Source: Brachybacterium sp042666875
Lineage (GTDB): Bacteria; Actinomycetota; Actinomycetes; Actinomycetales; Dermabacteraceae
Direction: 5' to 3'
Assembly: GCF_042666875.1 (NCBI RefSeq)
Contig: NZ_JBHTCX010000011.1
Span: forward strand, 186,001 to 250,000
Length of the DNA: 64,000 nt
Part shown: piece by piece, positions 26,573-35,477 of the stretch
Numbering within the stretch: position 1 is the stretch's first letter
Layout: every line of letters starts with the position of its first letter
Made by a program: the position numbers and the translations under genes
The notes under the pieces: generated by a model
Database searches by the model: none
Told to the model about the DNA's origin: nothing
The model's input: the letters and a program-made list of their open reading frames with translations, nothing else

Positions 26573-27757
26573 TCAGGCTCCCCATCCCATCTGGTTCCCG
26601 CCGACGCGCTCGGCGGCGACCTTCTCCTCGTAGCCGCTGGAGCGGAACGCGGTGAACGGGTCCGTCGGCAGTCCCTGCTCCTCGCGCAGCGCCGCCAGCG
26701 CCGGGCGCACATCGGTCCAGAACGCGTCCATCAGGATCCCGTGCGCCTCGAGCACGTCGTGGCGCTGCTGCGCGTCATCGAGCGCCTCGCGATCCACCAG
26801 CAGCGCCTTGGCCAGGGTCTCCTGCACGTTCAGCACGGATCGGATCTGGCCCTGGATCTTCGACTCCAGGTTGTGGCACTGGTCCAGCATGAAGTTCACG
26901 CCCGATGCGGGCCGGTGGGCATCCTGCTGGACGATCTCGAACAGGATGCGGAACAGCTGGAACGGGTCCGCGGAGCCGACGATGAGGTCGTCGTCGGCGT
27001 AGTTGCGGGAGTTGAAGTCGAACGCACCGAGTCGGTTCTGGCGCAGCAGCTGGGCGACGATGAACTCGATGTTGGTGCCGGGGGCGTGGTGGCCGGTATC
27101 GAGCACCACCATGGCCTGCTCGCCGAGGGCGAGGCAGTGCAGCAGGCTGGTGCCCCAGTCGGGAACGTCCGTGTGGTAGAACGCCGGCTCGAAGAACTTG
27201 TACTCGAGCACCATGCGCTCGCCGTCGTGGAGAGCCGCGTAGATCTCCCTCAGCGACTCGGCGAGGTGGTCCTGGCGGCGGCGGATCGAGTCCTGACCGG
27301 CGTAGTTGGTGCCGTCGGCCAGCCAGATCTTCAGCTCGTGCGAGCCGGTGGCGCGCATGACCTCGAGGCATTCGAGATGATGATCGATCGCGCGGCGCCG
27401 CACGGCGGCATCGGTGTGGGTGAGCGAGCCGAACTTGTACTCGTCGTCCTGGAAGGTGTTGGAGTTGATCATCCCGATCCGCACGCCCTGCTCCTCGGCG
27501 AAGGAACGCAGCGCTGCGAAGTCCTCCACCTTGTCCCAGGGGTAGTGCAGGGAGACCCGCGGTGCGGCACCGGTGTACGCATGGGTCTGGGCGGCGTCGG
27601 CGATCTTCTCGAACGGGTCCCGGGGAGTGCCCGGAGTGCCGAACACCTTGAAACGCGTTCCGGAGTTGCCGTAGCCCCAGCTGGGCACCTCGATGGTGAA
27701 TTGGCGCAGGTCGCGCGCGACGTTCTCGGGTAAGGCGGGCAGGGGAGCGGGGGCCAT
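26573..27757 (-). CDS. rhaI: L-rhamnose isomerase, RhaI (Pseudomonas) type
   Basis: This 394-residue metal-dependent isomerase converts L-rhamnose to L-rhamnulose. It matches the Pseudomonas stutzeri-type enzyme rather than E. coli RhaA. Visible metal/substrate blocks are VLEYKFFEPAFYHT, VVLDTGHHAPG and FNSRNYADDDL. The last reads GAFDFNSR, where I recall GGFHFN in the Pseudomonas enzyme. The start was chosen at the ATG behind AAGGAGCTCCTC; upstream in-frame sequence crosses the operator. It is the first gene of the rhamnose catabolic operon. Confidence 0.93.
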   Translation of the reverse strand: MAPAPLPALPENVARDLRQFTIEVPSWGYGNSGTRFKVFGTPGTPRDPFEKIADAAQTHAYTGAAPRVSLHYPWDKVEDFAALRSFAEEQGVRIGMINSNTFQDDEYKFGSLTHTDAAVRRRAIDHHLECLEVMRATGSHELKIWLADGTNYAGQDSIRRRQDHLAESLREIYAALHDGERMVLEYKFFEPAFYHTDVPDWGTSLLHCLALGEQAMVVLDTGHHAPGTNIEFIVAQLLRQNRLGAFDFNSRNYADDDLIVGSADPFQLFRILFEIVQQDAHRPASGVNFMLDQCHNLESKIQGQIRSVLNVQETLAKALLVDREALDDAQQRHDVLEAHGILMDAFWTDVRPALAALREEQGLPTDPFTAFRSSGYEEKVAAERVGGNQMGWGA

Positions 27758-27874
27758 GAGGAGCTCCTTCGTGGTCGGGCTTCGTGGGTCGTCGACGCTG
27801 ACGGGCCGGATCCTGTGCGTCCGGAGACGTCGTGCCGAGCAGGGTGACTGCACGGTATCCAGCGCCCGGCGCAG

Positions 27875-27890
27875 GTTGAAACGACTCAAC
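27875..27890. promoter_or_regulatory. Rhamnose-regulon operator in front of rhaI
   Basis: GTTGAAACGACTCAAC, with arms GTTGA and TCAAC, lies about 118 bases upstream of the rhaI start. On the minus strand a -10-like TACGGT adjoins it. It shares TGAAACGACTCA with the site at 19428 in front of the GH78 gene. It is likely bound by the LacI protein encoded at 20965. Confidence 0.7.
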
Positions 27891-27941
27891 AACCGTAGCA
27901 CGGGGGTCTCGGAATGCGCCAGAGCGCGGACGCTGCCGAGA

Positions 27942-29129
27942 TCACGCGGCGTGGGCCGAGAACTGCAGCTCCAGTTCGCTCTCCTCGGGGCCGGGCTCCT
28001 CATCGCTCACGGGTTCGACCAGCACCTGCACCGTGATCCCCAGCTCCGTCGTGGTGCCTGGGGGAACCGGTCCGGAGATCACCGTCCACGTCCCCGGCGG
28101 TGACAGCGTCAGCGCGTTGGTCGCCTCCGTCGTGGGAAACATGGCGGCGGGCTCAGCGTCGTCCGCGGAGACCACGGGAGTCAGCTCCGCGGAGTTCTGC
28201 ACGCTCGCTCTCTGCTGCTCCTCTGCCGGCGTCGTGAACTCGATGACCGCGGGGATCTCGAGGTCCAGTGTGCTGACCTGCCAGACCTGTCCCTCCGGCG
28301 CCCACCCGAGGCCACCCACCCAGGGCAGTTCGTCGGGGCCGGCGAGGGTGCACGACGTCGGATCGCCGTGGGAGGCCCACCCCGACGGCAGGACCTCCGC
28401 GTCGCACTCCCCGGACGGAGTGGACCCGGAGGTGGGGAGGGCGGCGAACGTGCCGGCGTCGGTGACACCGTCCGGTGTGATGACCTGATCCTCTCCATCG
28501 AAGCTGACGGTCATCACCGGTTCCACCGGCCCGCGGTCCACGGCCAGGAGGAATCCGACCCTGGTCAGTTGCATCCGTCCGTCGTCCCAGAACAGATCGG
28601 CGATGTACGGCCCGAGATCATAGGCCTGGTCACCGACGGCCACGGTGACCTGCGGCGGGGGCATCTGCGAGTCCGGCAGGCGCATCGCACGGAGTCCGTC
28701 GGGCACGACGGTCTCCAGTTCGACCGGCAGGTAATGGCCGCCGCGCGGGGCCTTGGGGAAGGGGGCCTCGTCCATGGTCAGGACCGGCGTCTCGCGGGTC
28801 GGTTCGCCGAACCGCACCGTGAGCCCGCCGGTGGGGTAGACGACGTCGATGGGGTCGCCGAGTTCCTCGTCCAGCGAGAGGCCGCGGGCGATGATCTCGC
28901 CCGGCTCGCTGCGCGGAGCGGTGTCCCAGGGGCGCGCCACCCCGGTCCACACGCCGGCGACCACGAGCAGCACGGCGAGGGTCAGGCCGCCGGCGAGGCG
29001 GACCGGCCGCGACGAGCGGGGCGACGTGGCGGCATCGATCTCGGATGCCGCCGCAGCGGTGTCCTCACGCGCATTCTGCTCGTCATCGCTCATCCAGTCA
29101 TTCTGTGGTGCTGAGGAGTTCTCGGCCAT
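27942..29129 (-). CDS. Membrane-anchored protein of unknown function
   Basis: This 395-residue protein has an acidic cytoplasmic start of about 40 residues, one membrane span (LAGGLTLAVLLVVAGVW) and a large extracytoplasmic part rich in Pro, Thr and acidic residues. No enzyme motif is recognised. The ATG was chosen with GAGGGGA upstream; a GTG 18 bases earlier has no ribosome site. Two cysteines about 20 residues apart in the outer domain might pair. It is divergent from the glycosyltransferase at 29286. The gene is real by frame and codon use, but the function is unknown. Confidence 0.7.
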   Translation of the reverse strand: MAENSSAPQNDWMSDDEQNAREDTAAAASEIDAATSPRSSRPVRLAGGLTLAVLLVVAGVWTGVARPWDTAPRSEPGEIIARGLSLDEELGDPIDVVYPTGGLTVRFGEPTRETPVLTMDEAPFPKAPRGGHYLPVELETVVPDGLRAMRLPDSQMPPPQVTVAVGDQAYDLGPYIADLFWDDGRMQLTRVGFLLAVDRGPVEPVMTVSFDGEDQVITPDGVTDAGTFAALPTSGSTPSGECDAEVLPSGWASHGDPTSCTLAGPDELPWVGGLGWAPEGQVWQVSTLDLEIPAVIEFTTPAEEQQRASVQNSAELTPVVSADDAEPAAMFPTTEATNALTLSPPGTWTVISGPVPPGTTTELGITVQVLVEPVSDEEPGPEESELELQFSAHAA

Positions 29130-29285
29130 GGGGAGAAGTCCCCTCACCCGTCAGGGCGGCGATCCGGTGGGAGGCGGAGGACCCTCGAAGGGCGGCGAAT
29201 CCGCGTGTACTCTCGGCCTCACAGCGCACCGACGGCTCGTGAGCCCGACGCTCGCGATCGGTGCACGGGGAGAGGCGGCGGGGCC

Positions 29286-30227
29286 ATGTCAGATCGCACT
29301 GCTGTGCCGGTGATCAGCGTGATCATCCCGGTGTTCAACGGGGAGGCGACGATAGATGCGCAGCTCGACGCGCTCGCCGCCCAGCCCTTCGACCTGCCCT
29401 GGGAATTGCTGATCGCCGACAACGGGTCCCGCGACCGGACGCGGGAAGTGGTGCTCGCGCGGCGCGCGAGGTTCCCGGCGCCGCTGCGGGTTCTCGACGC
29501 CGGGGCGCGGAAGGGGGTCGCCCATCCGCGCAACGCCGGCGTGCTCGCCGCCCGTGGCGCAGCGGTCGCGTTCTGCGATGCCGATGACGTGGTCGGGCCC
29601 AACTGGCTGGCCGGGGCCCACCGCGGGCTGCAGGAGCACGACGTGGTCGGCGGACCGATCCGACGACTCACCGAACCCTTCGACCCGGACTCCGAACTGC
29701 TGGGCTTCGACTCCGTCTCCGACGGGGAGATGGTGGGCAGCAACATCGCGATCCGGCGCGACATCTACCTGGCGGCCGGGGGCTTCGAGGAGGCCTGGCG
29801 CCGCTACGGACGCGAGGACTACGAGTTCGGAGTGCGATTGCGCGCCCAGGGTGCCCGATTCGGCCGTGACCCCGACATGCTGAACTACTACCGCCTCGTC
29901 GAGGATCAGTGGAAGTTCACCCGCAAGATCTACGCCAGCGGCCGGTCGGACGTCGACGTGTGGCGTCGGCATCCGGAGGTCTTCCCTGGGCGGCTGGGAC
30001 GCGGAGCCGTGCTGCGCGAGGCCCTCTCCCTGCCGTGGAACCTGCTGCGGGCAGGACGCTCCGGTGGCCACCGCCGGCTGGCCCGCACGGTCGTCGACCT
30101 CGCCGCTCACGCCCGGGAACTGCTGCCGCCCCAGAGGCCCATGCCGCCACCGGTGCTGATCGAGGAGACGACCCCGCCTCGCGAGATCGACGGCGATGCT
30201 CAGCCCTTCCGGGCATCGCGCCAGTGA
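29286..30227 (+). CDS. Family 2 glycosyltransferase
   Basis: This 313-residue GT-A-fold glycosyltransferase opens with VISVIIPVFNGEATIDAQL and has ADNGSRDRTRE and the metal-binding FCDADDVVGPNW (DAD). GREDYEFGVRLRAQG matches the acceptor-side ED motif. It probably transfers a sugar from a nucleotide donor to a cell-surface glycan. It starts at an ATG behind GGGGAGAGG. It overlaps the convergent glycosyltransferase at 30200 by 28 bases. Donor and acceptor are unknown. Confidence 0.85.
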   Translation: MSDRTAVPVISVIIPVFNGEATIDAQLDALAAQPFDLPWELLIADNGSRDRTREVVLARRARFPAPLRVLDAGARKGVAHPRNAGVLAARGAAVAFCDADDVVGPNWLAGAHRGLQEHDVVGGPIRRLTEPFDPDSELLGFDSVSDGEMVGSNIAIRRDIYLAAGGFEEAWRRYGREDYEFGVRLRAQGARFGRDPDMLNYYRLVEDQWKFTRKIYASGRSDVDVWRRHPEVFPGRLGRGAVLREALSLPWNLLRAGRSGGHRRLARTVVDLAAHARELLPPQRPMPPPVLIEETTPPREIDGDAQPFRASRQ

Positions 30228-31222
30228 AGCGCGCGCCGGTGTGCCGCCGGTGAGAGCTTCACCAGCGCCCAGGACCCGGCCTCGGCGCGGTGGCCGCCCC
30301 GCAGGAGTGCGAGAAGACCGCCGAGCGTGATGCGGCTGCGCGCCCAGTCCGTCACCTCGCGCCGCAGCGCGGAATCCTGCTGCTGCCGGGCCGCCTTGTG
30401 CAGGATGTGGGTGACGTTGTGGCGCTCGAGCTCCTGGTACAGCTCCTCGGCCTCCGCCGCGGGGAAGGTCTGCTGCAGCGTGGGGCGGACGATGGCCGGT
30501 ACTCCGACCAGGTCCCACACCGACTCGCTCAGTCCCCCCGAGGTGGAGTCCGGGCTGATCGTGTACCGGTACAGCGGCTCGGACAGGTAGGCCACGGTGC
30601 GGGCGCGGGCGAACAGCCGGGCGACGAGCACGAAATCCGAGTAGGTCTCGCCGTCCGGGGCCCGGAGGGGTTCCGGGTCGCCGTGGCCCGGCCGGGTCCC
30701 GTCGCGCTCGGTCCGGCCGAGGGCGGTGCGCCACAGCATGTGCTGACTGCCCACGATCCGGTTGTGGATGAGGGCGGCCAGCGCCTCGGTCCCCGTCGAG
30801 AGTCCCGCCGGCGGGTCGAAGGGCAGCGGCCCCAGCTCCTTGCCGCCGCGCACCGCCATCAGCGGAAGCATCACCACGTCGGCCTCCGCGTCCTCGCCCT
30901 CGGCCAGGAGCGCCTCGAGGTAGCTCGGCTCCACGATGTCGTCGGCGTCGACGAAGGTGATCCACTCGCCCCGGGCACGGTCGAGAGCGTGATTGGTGAC
31001 CCGGGCGTAGCCTCCGTTGGCCGGCCGGCGGTCCACGACGATTCGTGGGTCATCGGGAAGCTCGGAGGCGTCGGGCACCGGATCCCGACGCGACCCGTCG
31101 TCGATCAGGAGGATCTCGATCTCCTCCACGGTCTGGGCGAGGACGGACTCCAGCGTGGGCTGCAGCTGGGACCCCGCCTCGTAGCAGGCGATGACCACGG
31201 TGGCTCGGGGTGTGGTGCTCAT
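30200..31222 (-). CDS. Family 2 glycosyltransferase
   Basis: This 340-residue GT2 enzyme has the opening VVIACYEAGSQLQPTLESVL, the donor site LLIDDGSRRDP and the metal-binding block FVDADDIVEPSYLEALL. NGGYARVTNHALDRARGEWI is the typical helix between them. The C-terminal half is helical and unlike the neighbour at 29286, so acceptors may differ. The ribosome site is weak. The 3' end overlaps that of the convergent gene at 29286-30227. Confidence 0.85.
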   Translation of the reverse strand: MSTTPRATVVIACYEAGSQLQPTLESVLAQTVEEIEILLIDDGSRRDPVPDASELPDDPRIVVDRRPANGGYARVTNHALDRARGEWITFVDADDIVEPSYLEALLAEGEDAEADVVMLPLMAVRGGKELGPLPFDPPAGLSTGTEALAALIHNRIVGSQHMLWRTALGRTERDGTRPGHGDPEPLRAPDGETYSDFVLVARLFARARTVAYLSEPLYRYTISPDSTSGGLSESVWDLVGVPAIVRPTLQQTFPAAEAEELYQELERHNVTHILHKAARQQQDSALRREVTDWARSRITLGGLLALLRGGHRAEAGSWALVKLSPAAHRRALHWRDARKG

Positions 31223-31366
31223 GCGCGATCACCGCTCGCGAGATGGCGGGGGCCGGAGATTCCAGCGCCGGAGAGCATTCGGCATGGCCGCGGCGCGCTG
31301 AGGAGGTCCATGGGCGTCAGTGTCGCACCCGGAGGCGTCGTGCGTCCGCAGGAGCGGACCGGGACC

Positions 31367-33541
31367 CTACGGGGCAGGAACGAAACCCTCCGCACGCACC
31401 GCCCAATGCGGCGGAAACCCGGGATGCGGGCGCTGCGGGCCGTCGTCCCAGCCCCCGGCCATGAGGGCGACGGCAGCGAGCAGGCCACCGTTGCCGGGCA
31501 GGTACAGCGGCAGCGAGTCCGACTGCCGGTTGTGCCCGTTGACCAGCACCTGGTTCTTCGTGGTCCGGGTGAGGAGGAAGTCCACGGCATCGTCGGGCAT
31601 TCCCAGGCGGGCCGCGGTCATGGCGAGCACGGGGTAGTCCCAGCCCCAGGTGCTGCCCAGATCCCATCGCGCCAGCACATCCTGGAGCGTCGCCCGCATG
31701 ACGTGCGGATCCACTCGCGACGTCTCCGGCAGCACGCCGAGCGCGCAGAGCATCGAGGGGTGGTCCTCGTAGATCGTCCACGGGTCGCCCTCGATCGCCG
31801 GATACAGTCCGTCGCGGACCACCGGCGCGATGATGCCGTCTCGGACCTCGATCCAGGCCCGCGGCACCTCCACGCCGAGCCGGGCGTTCCAGGCGCAGGC
31901 GACGTCGAGCGCCCAGTGCCAGTAGACGAGCTCGAACGCCGGGTTGCGCACGGCGCGGCGCACATCGGCGTAGCTCTCCTGCGCGGGGATGAGCGGGGAG
32001 GGGAGCTCGTAGCCGCGCTCGGTGCGCTCCGGATAGGAGGCCATGAAGTCGGCCGTCTCCGTGACGATCTCGTGGAGCTCGGTGAGCACGTCCGGCACTC
32101 CGCCGGCCCGGCGCAGGAGCTCGGCCAGGTAGATCGGGTGGGGCTGCTGCCAGATCAGGAAGGGGCCGATCCCGCTGGGCGTCTCCTCCCCCTCCGGGCC
32201 GACCTGCTTCGGCCATCGTGCCCCGTCGTATCCCTGCAGGGCGGCCATCTCGCGGGCTCGAGGCAGGATCGAGCGGTACCACCCCATGCTCCGGTGCAGC
32301 AGCTCCGGCCTGCCCCACATCGGGAAGTGCGCGGCGTGCCACCAGTGCATCTCCAGGTGCGACTTCCCGCGCCACGAGTTGCACACCAGACCGGTCTCCT
32401 GCGGCGGCATCCGCCCGGAGCAGTTGACCGCGGTCAGGTACTGGGACAGCACCACTCGCCGTTCGAGCTCGTGGGCGCGAGGGTCATCGACATCTCCCAG
32501 GTCGAGCGCTGCTCCCGAATCCCAGAACGTGCGCCAGTGCGCGGTGCTGCGGCGGCGGACGGTCTCGACATCCGGCAGCGGCTGGGTCGGCGCGGAGGCG
32601 CCGGGGGAGAACTCCACGACGATCTCGGCGACCGGGCCCTGCGCCGTGAGGCGGAATTCGTGGTCACCGGCAGCGTCGAGACGGGCGCCGGACTCGGGAC
32701 GGGCGTGCTCCCCTCCGGTGTCCTCGGGGCGCCCGTCCTGGCCGCGTTCGTCGTGAGGCTCGTCGGCCCGGAGCCTGGCCTGATACGTGGTCGCGTCGAG
32801 CTCACGAGCCAGCACCCAGTCACCCTGGCCCACCGGGGTGCAGGTGGTGCGGTGCCGCTCCGGGGCGGTCCAGTCCTGGGCGTTGTGCCAGTCCTGGCTC
32901 CCGTAGCTGAAGGCGAGGCCGACGGCGAGGCGGTTCCCGAGGCCCGCGGACCGGATCCGCAGCGCCAGCAGGTCGCAGTGAGGATCGCAGAGTGTCTCCA
33001 CCTCCACGGGGATACCGGCGATCTCCACCAGACTGTGGATGCTCCCGGTCAGCAGGGATAGCTGCTGACGGACCGTGCGGACGTCAGCGTCGTGGAGAGG
33101 CTTGCCGTCCAGCAGGAACCCGATCCTGCCCAGATCGAGCCGATGCGGATTCCCGCGCAGCAACCGGTCCCGGTCGCTCTCCCCGTCGTGGTGCCCGCCC
33201 TGCAGGTCCACGTACGGCACGGATCCGTGCGGGGCGTCATAGGCGGTCAGAGCATCGCGCCACGAGTACCTCGCGGCCTCGGGCATGCTGTGCCACCCCC
33301 AGGTCGACTGCGTGCCCAGCAACGTCCCCGGTGGGCCCGACGATTCGCGCGGCGCCACGGGGTACGCCCCGGGGAGGGACTGCAGCCCGGTCACATCGAC
33401 CGTGACGGCGAAGTCGCCGTTCCCGACGGTCAGCGGTGCGGCGGGGTCGAGCTCGGTGAGCACGACGTCGTGGCGGCCGACGACGGCGCGACGGTCGATC
33501 GGCCGGGCAGGGCCGGTGGACGACGGGTTGCTCGGCTGCAT
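31367..33541 (-). CDS. Six-hairpin glycosidase-like protein (GH65-like N-terminal motif), rhamnose regulon
   Basis: This 724-residue putative intracellular glycosidase has an N-terminal beta-sandwich with PLTVGNGDFAVTVDVTGLQ, seen in proteins annotated as GH65-like six-hairpin glycosidases, and an (alpha/alpha)6-type C-terminal half with CNSWRGKSHLEMHWWHAAHF and STWGWDYPVLAMTAARLG. The acidic residues in HLEMHWW and EDHPSM are candidate catalytic groups. The ATG at 33541 was chosen; the upstream in-frame start lies at the operator. It is divergent from rhaM under a shared control region, so it may release rhamnose. The exact family is uncertain. Confidence 0.72.
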   Translation of the reverse strand: MQPSNPSSTGPARPIDRRAVVGRHDVVLTELDPAAPLTVGNGDFAVTVDVTGLQSLPGAYPVAPRESSGPPGTLLGTQSTWGWHSMPEAARYSWRDALTAYDAPHGSVPYVDLQGGHHDGESDRDRLLRGNPHRLDLGRIGFLLDGKPLHDADVRTVRQQLSLLTGSIHSLVEIAGIPVEVETLCDPHCDLLALRIRSAGLGNRLAVGLAFSYGSQDWHNAQDWTAPERHRTTCTPVGQGDWVLARELDATTYQARLRADEPHDERGQDGRPEDTGGEHARPESGARLDAAGDHEFRLTAQGPVAEIVVEFSPGASAPTQPLPDVETVRRRSTAHWRTFWDSGAALDLGDVDDPRAHELERRVVLSQYLTAVNCSGRMPPQETGLVCNSWRGKSHLEMHWWHAAHFPMWGRPELLHRSMGWYRSILPRAREMAALQGYDGARWPKQVGPEGEETPSGIGPFLIWQQPHPIYLAELLRRAGGVPDVLTELHEIVTETADFMASYPERTERGYELPSPLIPAQESYADVRRAVRNPAFELVYWHWALDVACAWNARLGVEVPRAWIEVRDGIIAPVVRDGLYPAIEGDPWTIYEDHPSMLCALGVLPETSRVDPHVMRATLQDVLARWDLGSTWGWDYPVLAMTAARLGMPDDAVDFLLTRTTKNQVLVNGHNRQSDSLPLYLPGNGGLLAAVALMAGGWDDGPQRPHPGFPPHWAVRAEGFVPAP

Positions 33542-33569
33542 GCCTGGACCATACGTCAGAGGAAAGCGG

Positions 33570-33598
33570 TTGACACTCCGCATGGAACGATTCAGAAT
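33570..33598 (+). promoter_or_regulatory. rhaM promoter with rhamnose-type operator
   Basis: TTGACA (33570-33575) and CAGAAT (33593-33598) are spaced 17 bases apart, a good vegetative promoter. The spacer and -10 hold TGGAACGATTCA (33583-33594), a two-mismatch relative of the TGAAACGACTCA rhamnose operators. The site also lies just upstream of the divergent glycosidase start, so one repressor could control both genes. Confidence 0.65.
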
Positions 33599-33625
33599 TC
33601 ATGGGCCTGCGACGAAGGAGTCTTG

Positions 33626-34003
33626 ATGCCCGCTGCTGCGGAACCGGTCCGACCCGACCTCGACACCCTGCTGACCACCACGGACGCCCGCAGCCCCTCC
33701 CGCTGCTGCTTCCTGCTCCACGTGCGCCCCGAGCGGCTGGCCGAGTACGTCGAGGTCCACCAGCGGGTGTGGGAGGAGATGCGCGAGGCTCTCACCGCGG
33801 CCGGGTGGCGCAACTACTCCCTGTTCCTGCGGCCGGAGGACGGCATGGTCGTCGGATACTTCGAGGCCGACGACGTCGACGCCGCCCAGGACGCCATCGC
33901 CCGCACCGACGTGGCCGCCCGCTGGGAGGAGACGATGAGGGAGTACTTCGCCCCCGGCGGCGGCGACAAGCAGGTCCTCCCGCAGTACTTCTACCTGCCC
34001 TGA
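33626..34003 (+). CDS. rhaM: L-rhamnose mutarotase
   Basis: This 125-residue cytoplasmic enzyme interconverts alpha and beta L-rhamnopyranose, feeding the isomerase. It matches the RhaM family in YVEVHQRVWEEM (with the catalytic-site His), GWRNYSLFL, DVAARWEETM and the C-terminal QYFYLP. It is about 20 residues longer than the E. coli protein owing to an N-terminal tail. The ATG follows GAAGGAGTCTTG. It is followed at 93 bases by an MFS transporter, probably in one operon. Confidence 0.93.
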   Translation: MPAAAEPVRPDLDTLLTTTDARSPSRCCFLLHVRPERLAEYVEVHQRVWEEMREALTAAGWRNYSLFLRPEDGMVVGYFEADDVDAAQDAIARTDVAARWEETMREYFAPGGGDKQVLPQYFYLP

Positions 34004-34096
34004 CGCCTGTCGCAGGCGCCGCGGCGACCACCCGCGACCCCCTGGGATCCCGGCCCGAAGACCCGGGCTCCCGCCCCGAGCACTCGAAGGAGAGAC

Positions 34097-35422
34097 ATGC
34101 CGGATGACGACCGAGCCGCGACGGACGTCGCCGGGCCCCGGCCCGGAACCGTCCACGGCTGGAAGGCGACGATCGCCGTGGCGATGTCGAACTACATCGA
34201 AGCCGGTTCCATCATCGCCCTGGCCACCAGCCTCACCCTGTGGCAGGAGTTCTTCGGCTTCTCCGACTGGACCGTCGGCCTGGTCGCCGCGCTGTCGGCC
34301 AACGCGTTCGGCGCCGCGATCGGTGCCGCGATCGGTGGTCCGCTCGGTGACCGCTACGGCCGGAAGTTCATCTACACCTATGACCTGGTGCTCTACATGG
34401 TCGGCACCCTGCTGGTCGTGTTCGCCACCCAGGCATGGATGCTCGTGGTGGGCGTGGTCCTGACCGGCATCGCCGTCGGCGCCGGGGTCCCCGTCGCCTG
34501 GACCTACATCGCCGAGCAGGCGCCCCGGCTGCGGCGCGCACGGCACGTGGGCACCGCCCAGCTCGCCTGGTCGCTGGGCCCTGCGGTGGTGTTCGCGATC
34601 GCCACCGCGCTGGTCCCCCTCGGTGTGCTCGGAACCCGGATCGTCTTCGCCCACCTCTTCGTGATCGCCCTGGTCACCTGGTGGGTGCGGCGCGGCCTGG
34701 CGGAATCGACGATCTGGACGGCGCAGAAGGACGATCGCGACGCGGCCACCTCGCGGGGCGAGACCGTGCGGCACCGGGGGCTGCGCGAGCTCCTCTCCCA
34801 CCCCCGCAACGTCAAGGCGCTGCTGTTCCTCATCGGCGTCTACACCCTGTGGAACACCGTGGCCGGCCAGATGGGCATCTTCATGCCCCGGGTGTATCAG
34901 TCGGCCGGCGTCGAGAACCCCGCGAACCAGAACCTGCTGCAGGTGCTGCTGTGGACCATGACGGTCGTGGCCACCTACTTCGGGTTCATGCTGCTGGGGG
35001 ACAGGATCGACCGGCGCCTGCTGTACGGCATCGGCGCCGCGCTGGGGATCATCGCCTGGGTTCTGCTGGTCTTCACCCACGTCACGATGCCTTTGCTGAT
35101 CATGTTCGCCGTGATCTGGGGCGTCTCCGCCGGCATCGGCGCCCAGGCGTTCTATGCCCTGTGGACGGCCGAGATGTTCGCGACGCCCTACCGCGCCAGC
35201 GCCCAGGGCGTGCTGTTCTTCATCGCCCGCATCGCCGTGGGACTGCTGAGCTACTTCTTCCCGACGCTGCTGGCGCTGCAGGGCGTGGCATTCGTCGGCA
35301 CGATCATGATCGTGCTGCTGGTCGGCTCGCTGCTGATCGGGGTGATCGGGGCGCCGGACACGCGCGGCAAGAGCCTCGAGCAGATCGAGGAAGAACGCTA
35401 CGGAGCGCGGGTCCAGCCATGA
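34097..35422 (+). CDS. MFS transporter, sugar-porter type (candidate rhamnose permease)
   Basis: This 441-residue carrier has 12 predicted membrane spans and the MFS signature GPLGDRYGRKF between spans 2 and 3; GDRIDRRLL recurs in the second half. The C-terminal tail DTRGKSLEQIEEERYG is typical of sugar porters. It starts at an ATG behind GAAGGAGAGAC, downstream of rhaM, which points to uptake of free L-rhamnose or a related monosaccharide. It would complement ABC import of oligosaccharides. Substrate inferred. Confidence 0.85.
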   Translation: MPDDDRAATDVAGPRPGTVHGWKATIAVAMSNYIEAGSIIALATSLTLWQEFFGFSDWTVGLVAALSANAFGAAIGAAIGGPLGDRYGRKFIYTYDLVLYMVGTLLVVFATQAWMLVVGVVLTGIAVGAGVPVAWTYIAEQAPRLRRARHVGTAQLAWSLGPAVVFAIATALVPLGVLGTRIVFAHLFVIALVTWWVRRGLAESTIWTAQKDDRDAATSRGETVRHRGLRELLSHPRNVKALLFLIGVYTLWNTVAGQMGIFMPRVYQSAGVENPANQNLLQVLLWTMTVVATYFGFMLLGDRIDRRLLYGIGAALGIIAWVLLVFTHVTMPLLIMFAVIWGVSAGIGAQAFYALWTAEMFATPYRASAQGVLFFIARIAVGLLSYFFPTLLALQGVAFVGTIMIVLLVGSLLIGVIGAPDTRGKSLEQIEEERYGARVQP

Positions 35423-35477
35423 GAATGCCCAGTGAGGCGCGGGCCGCGCAGCGTCCCGCCGAGAGGAGACAGCGACT

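Noticed and set aside
30290..33061. 923-codon open frame on the plus strand
   Set aside because: Antisense to the glycosyltransferase and glycosidase genes; a shadow of codon bias.
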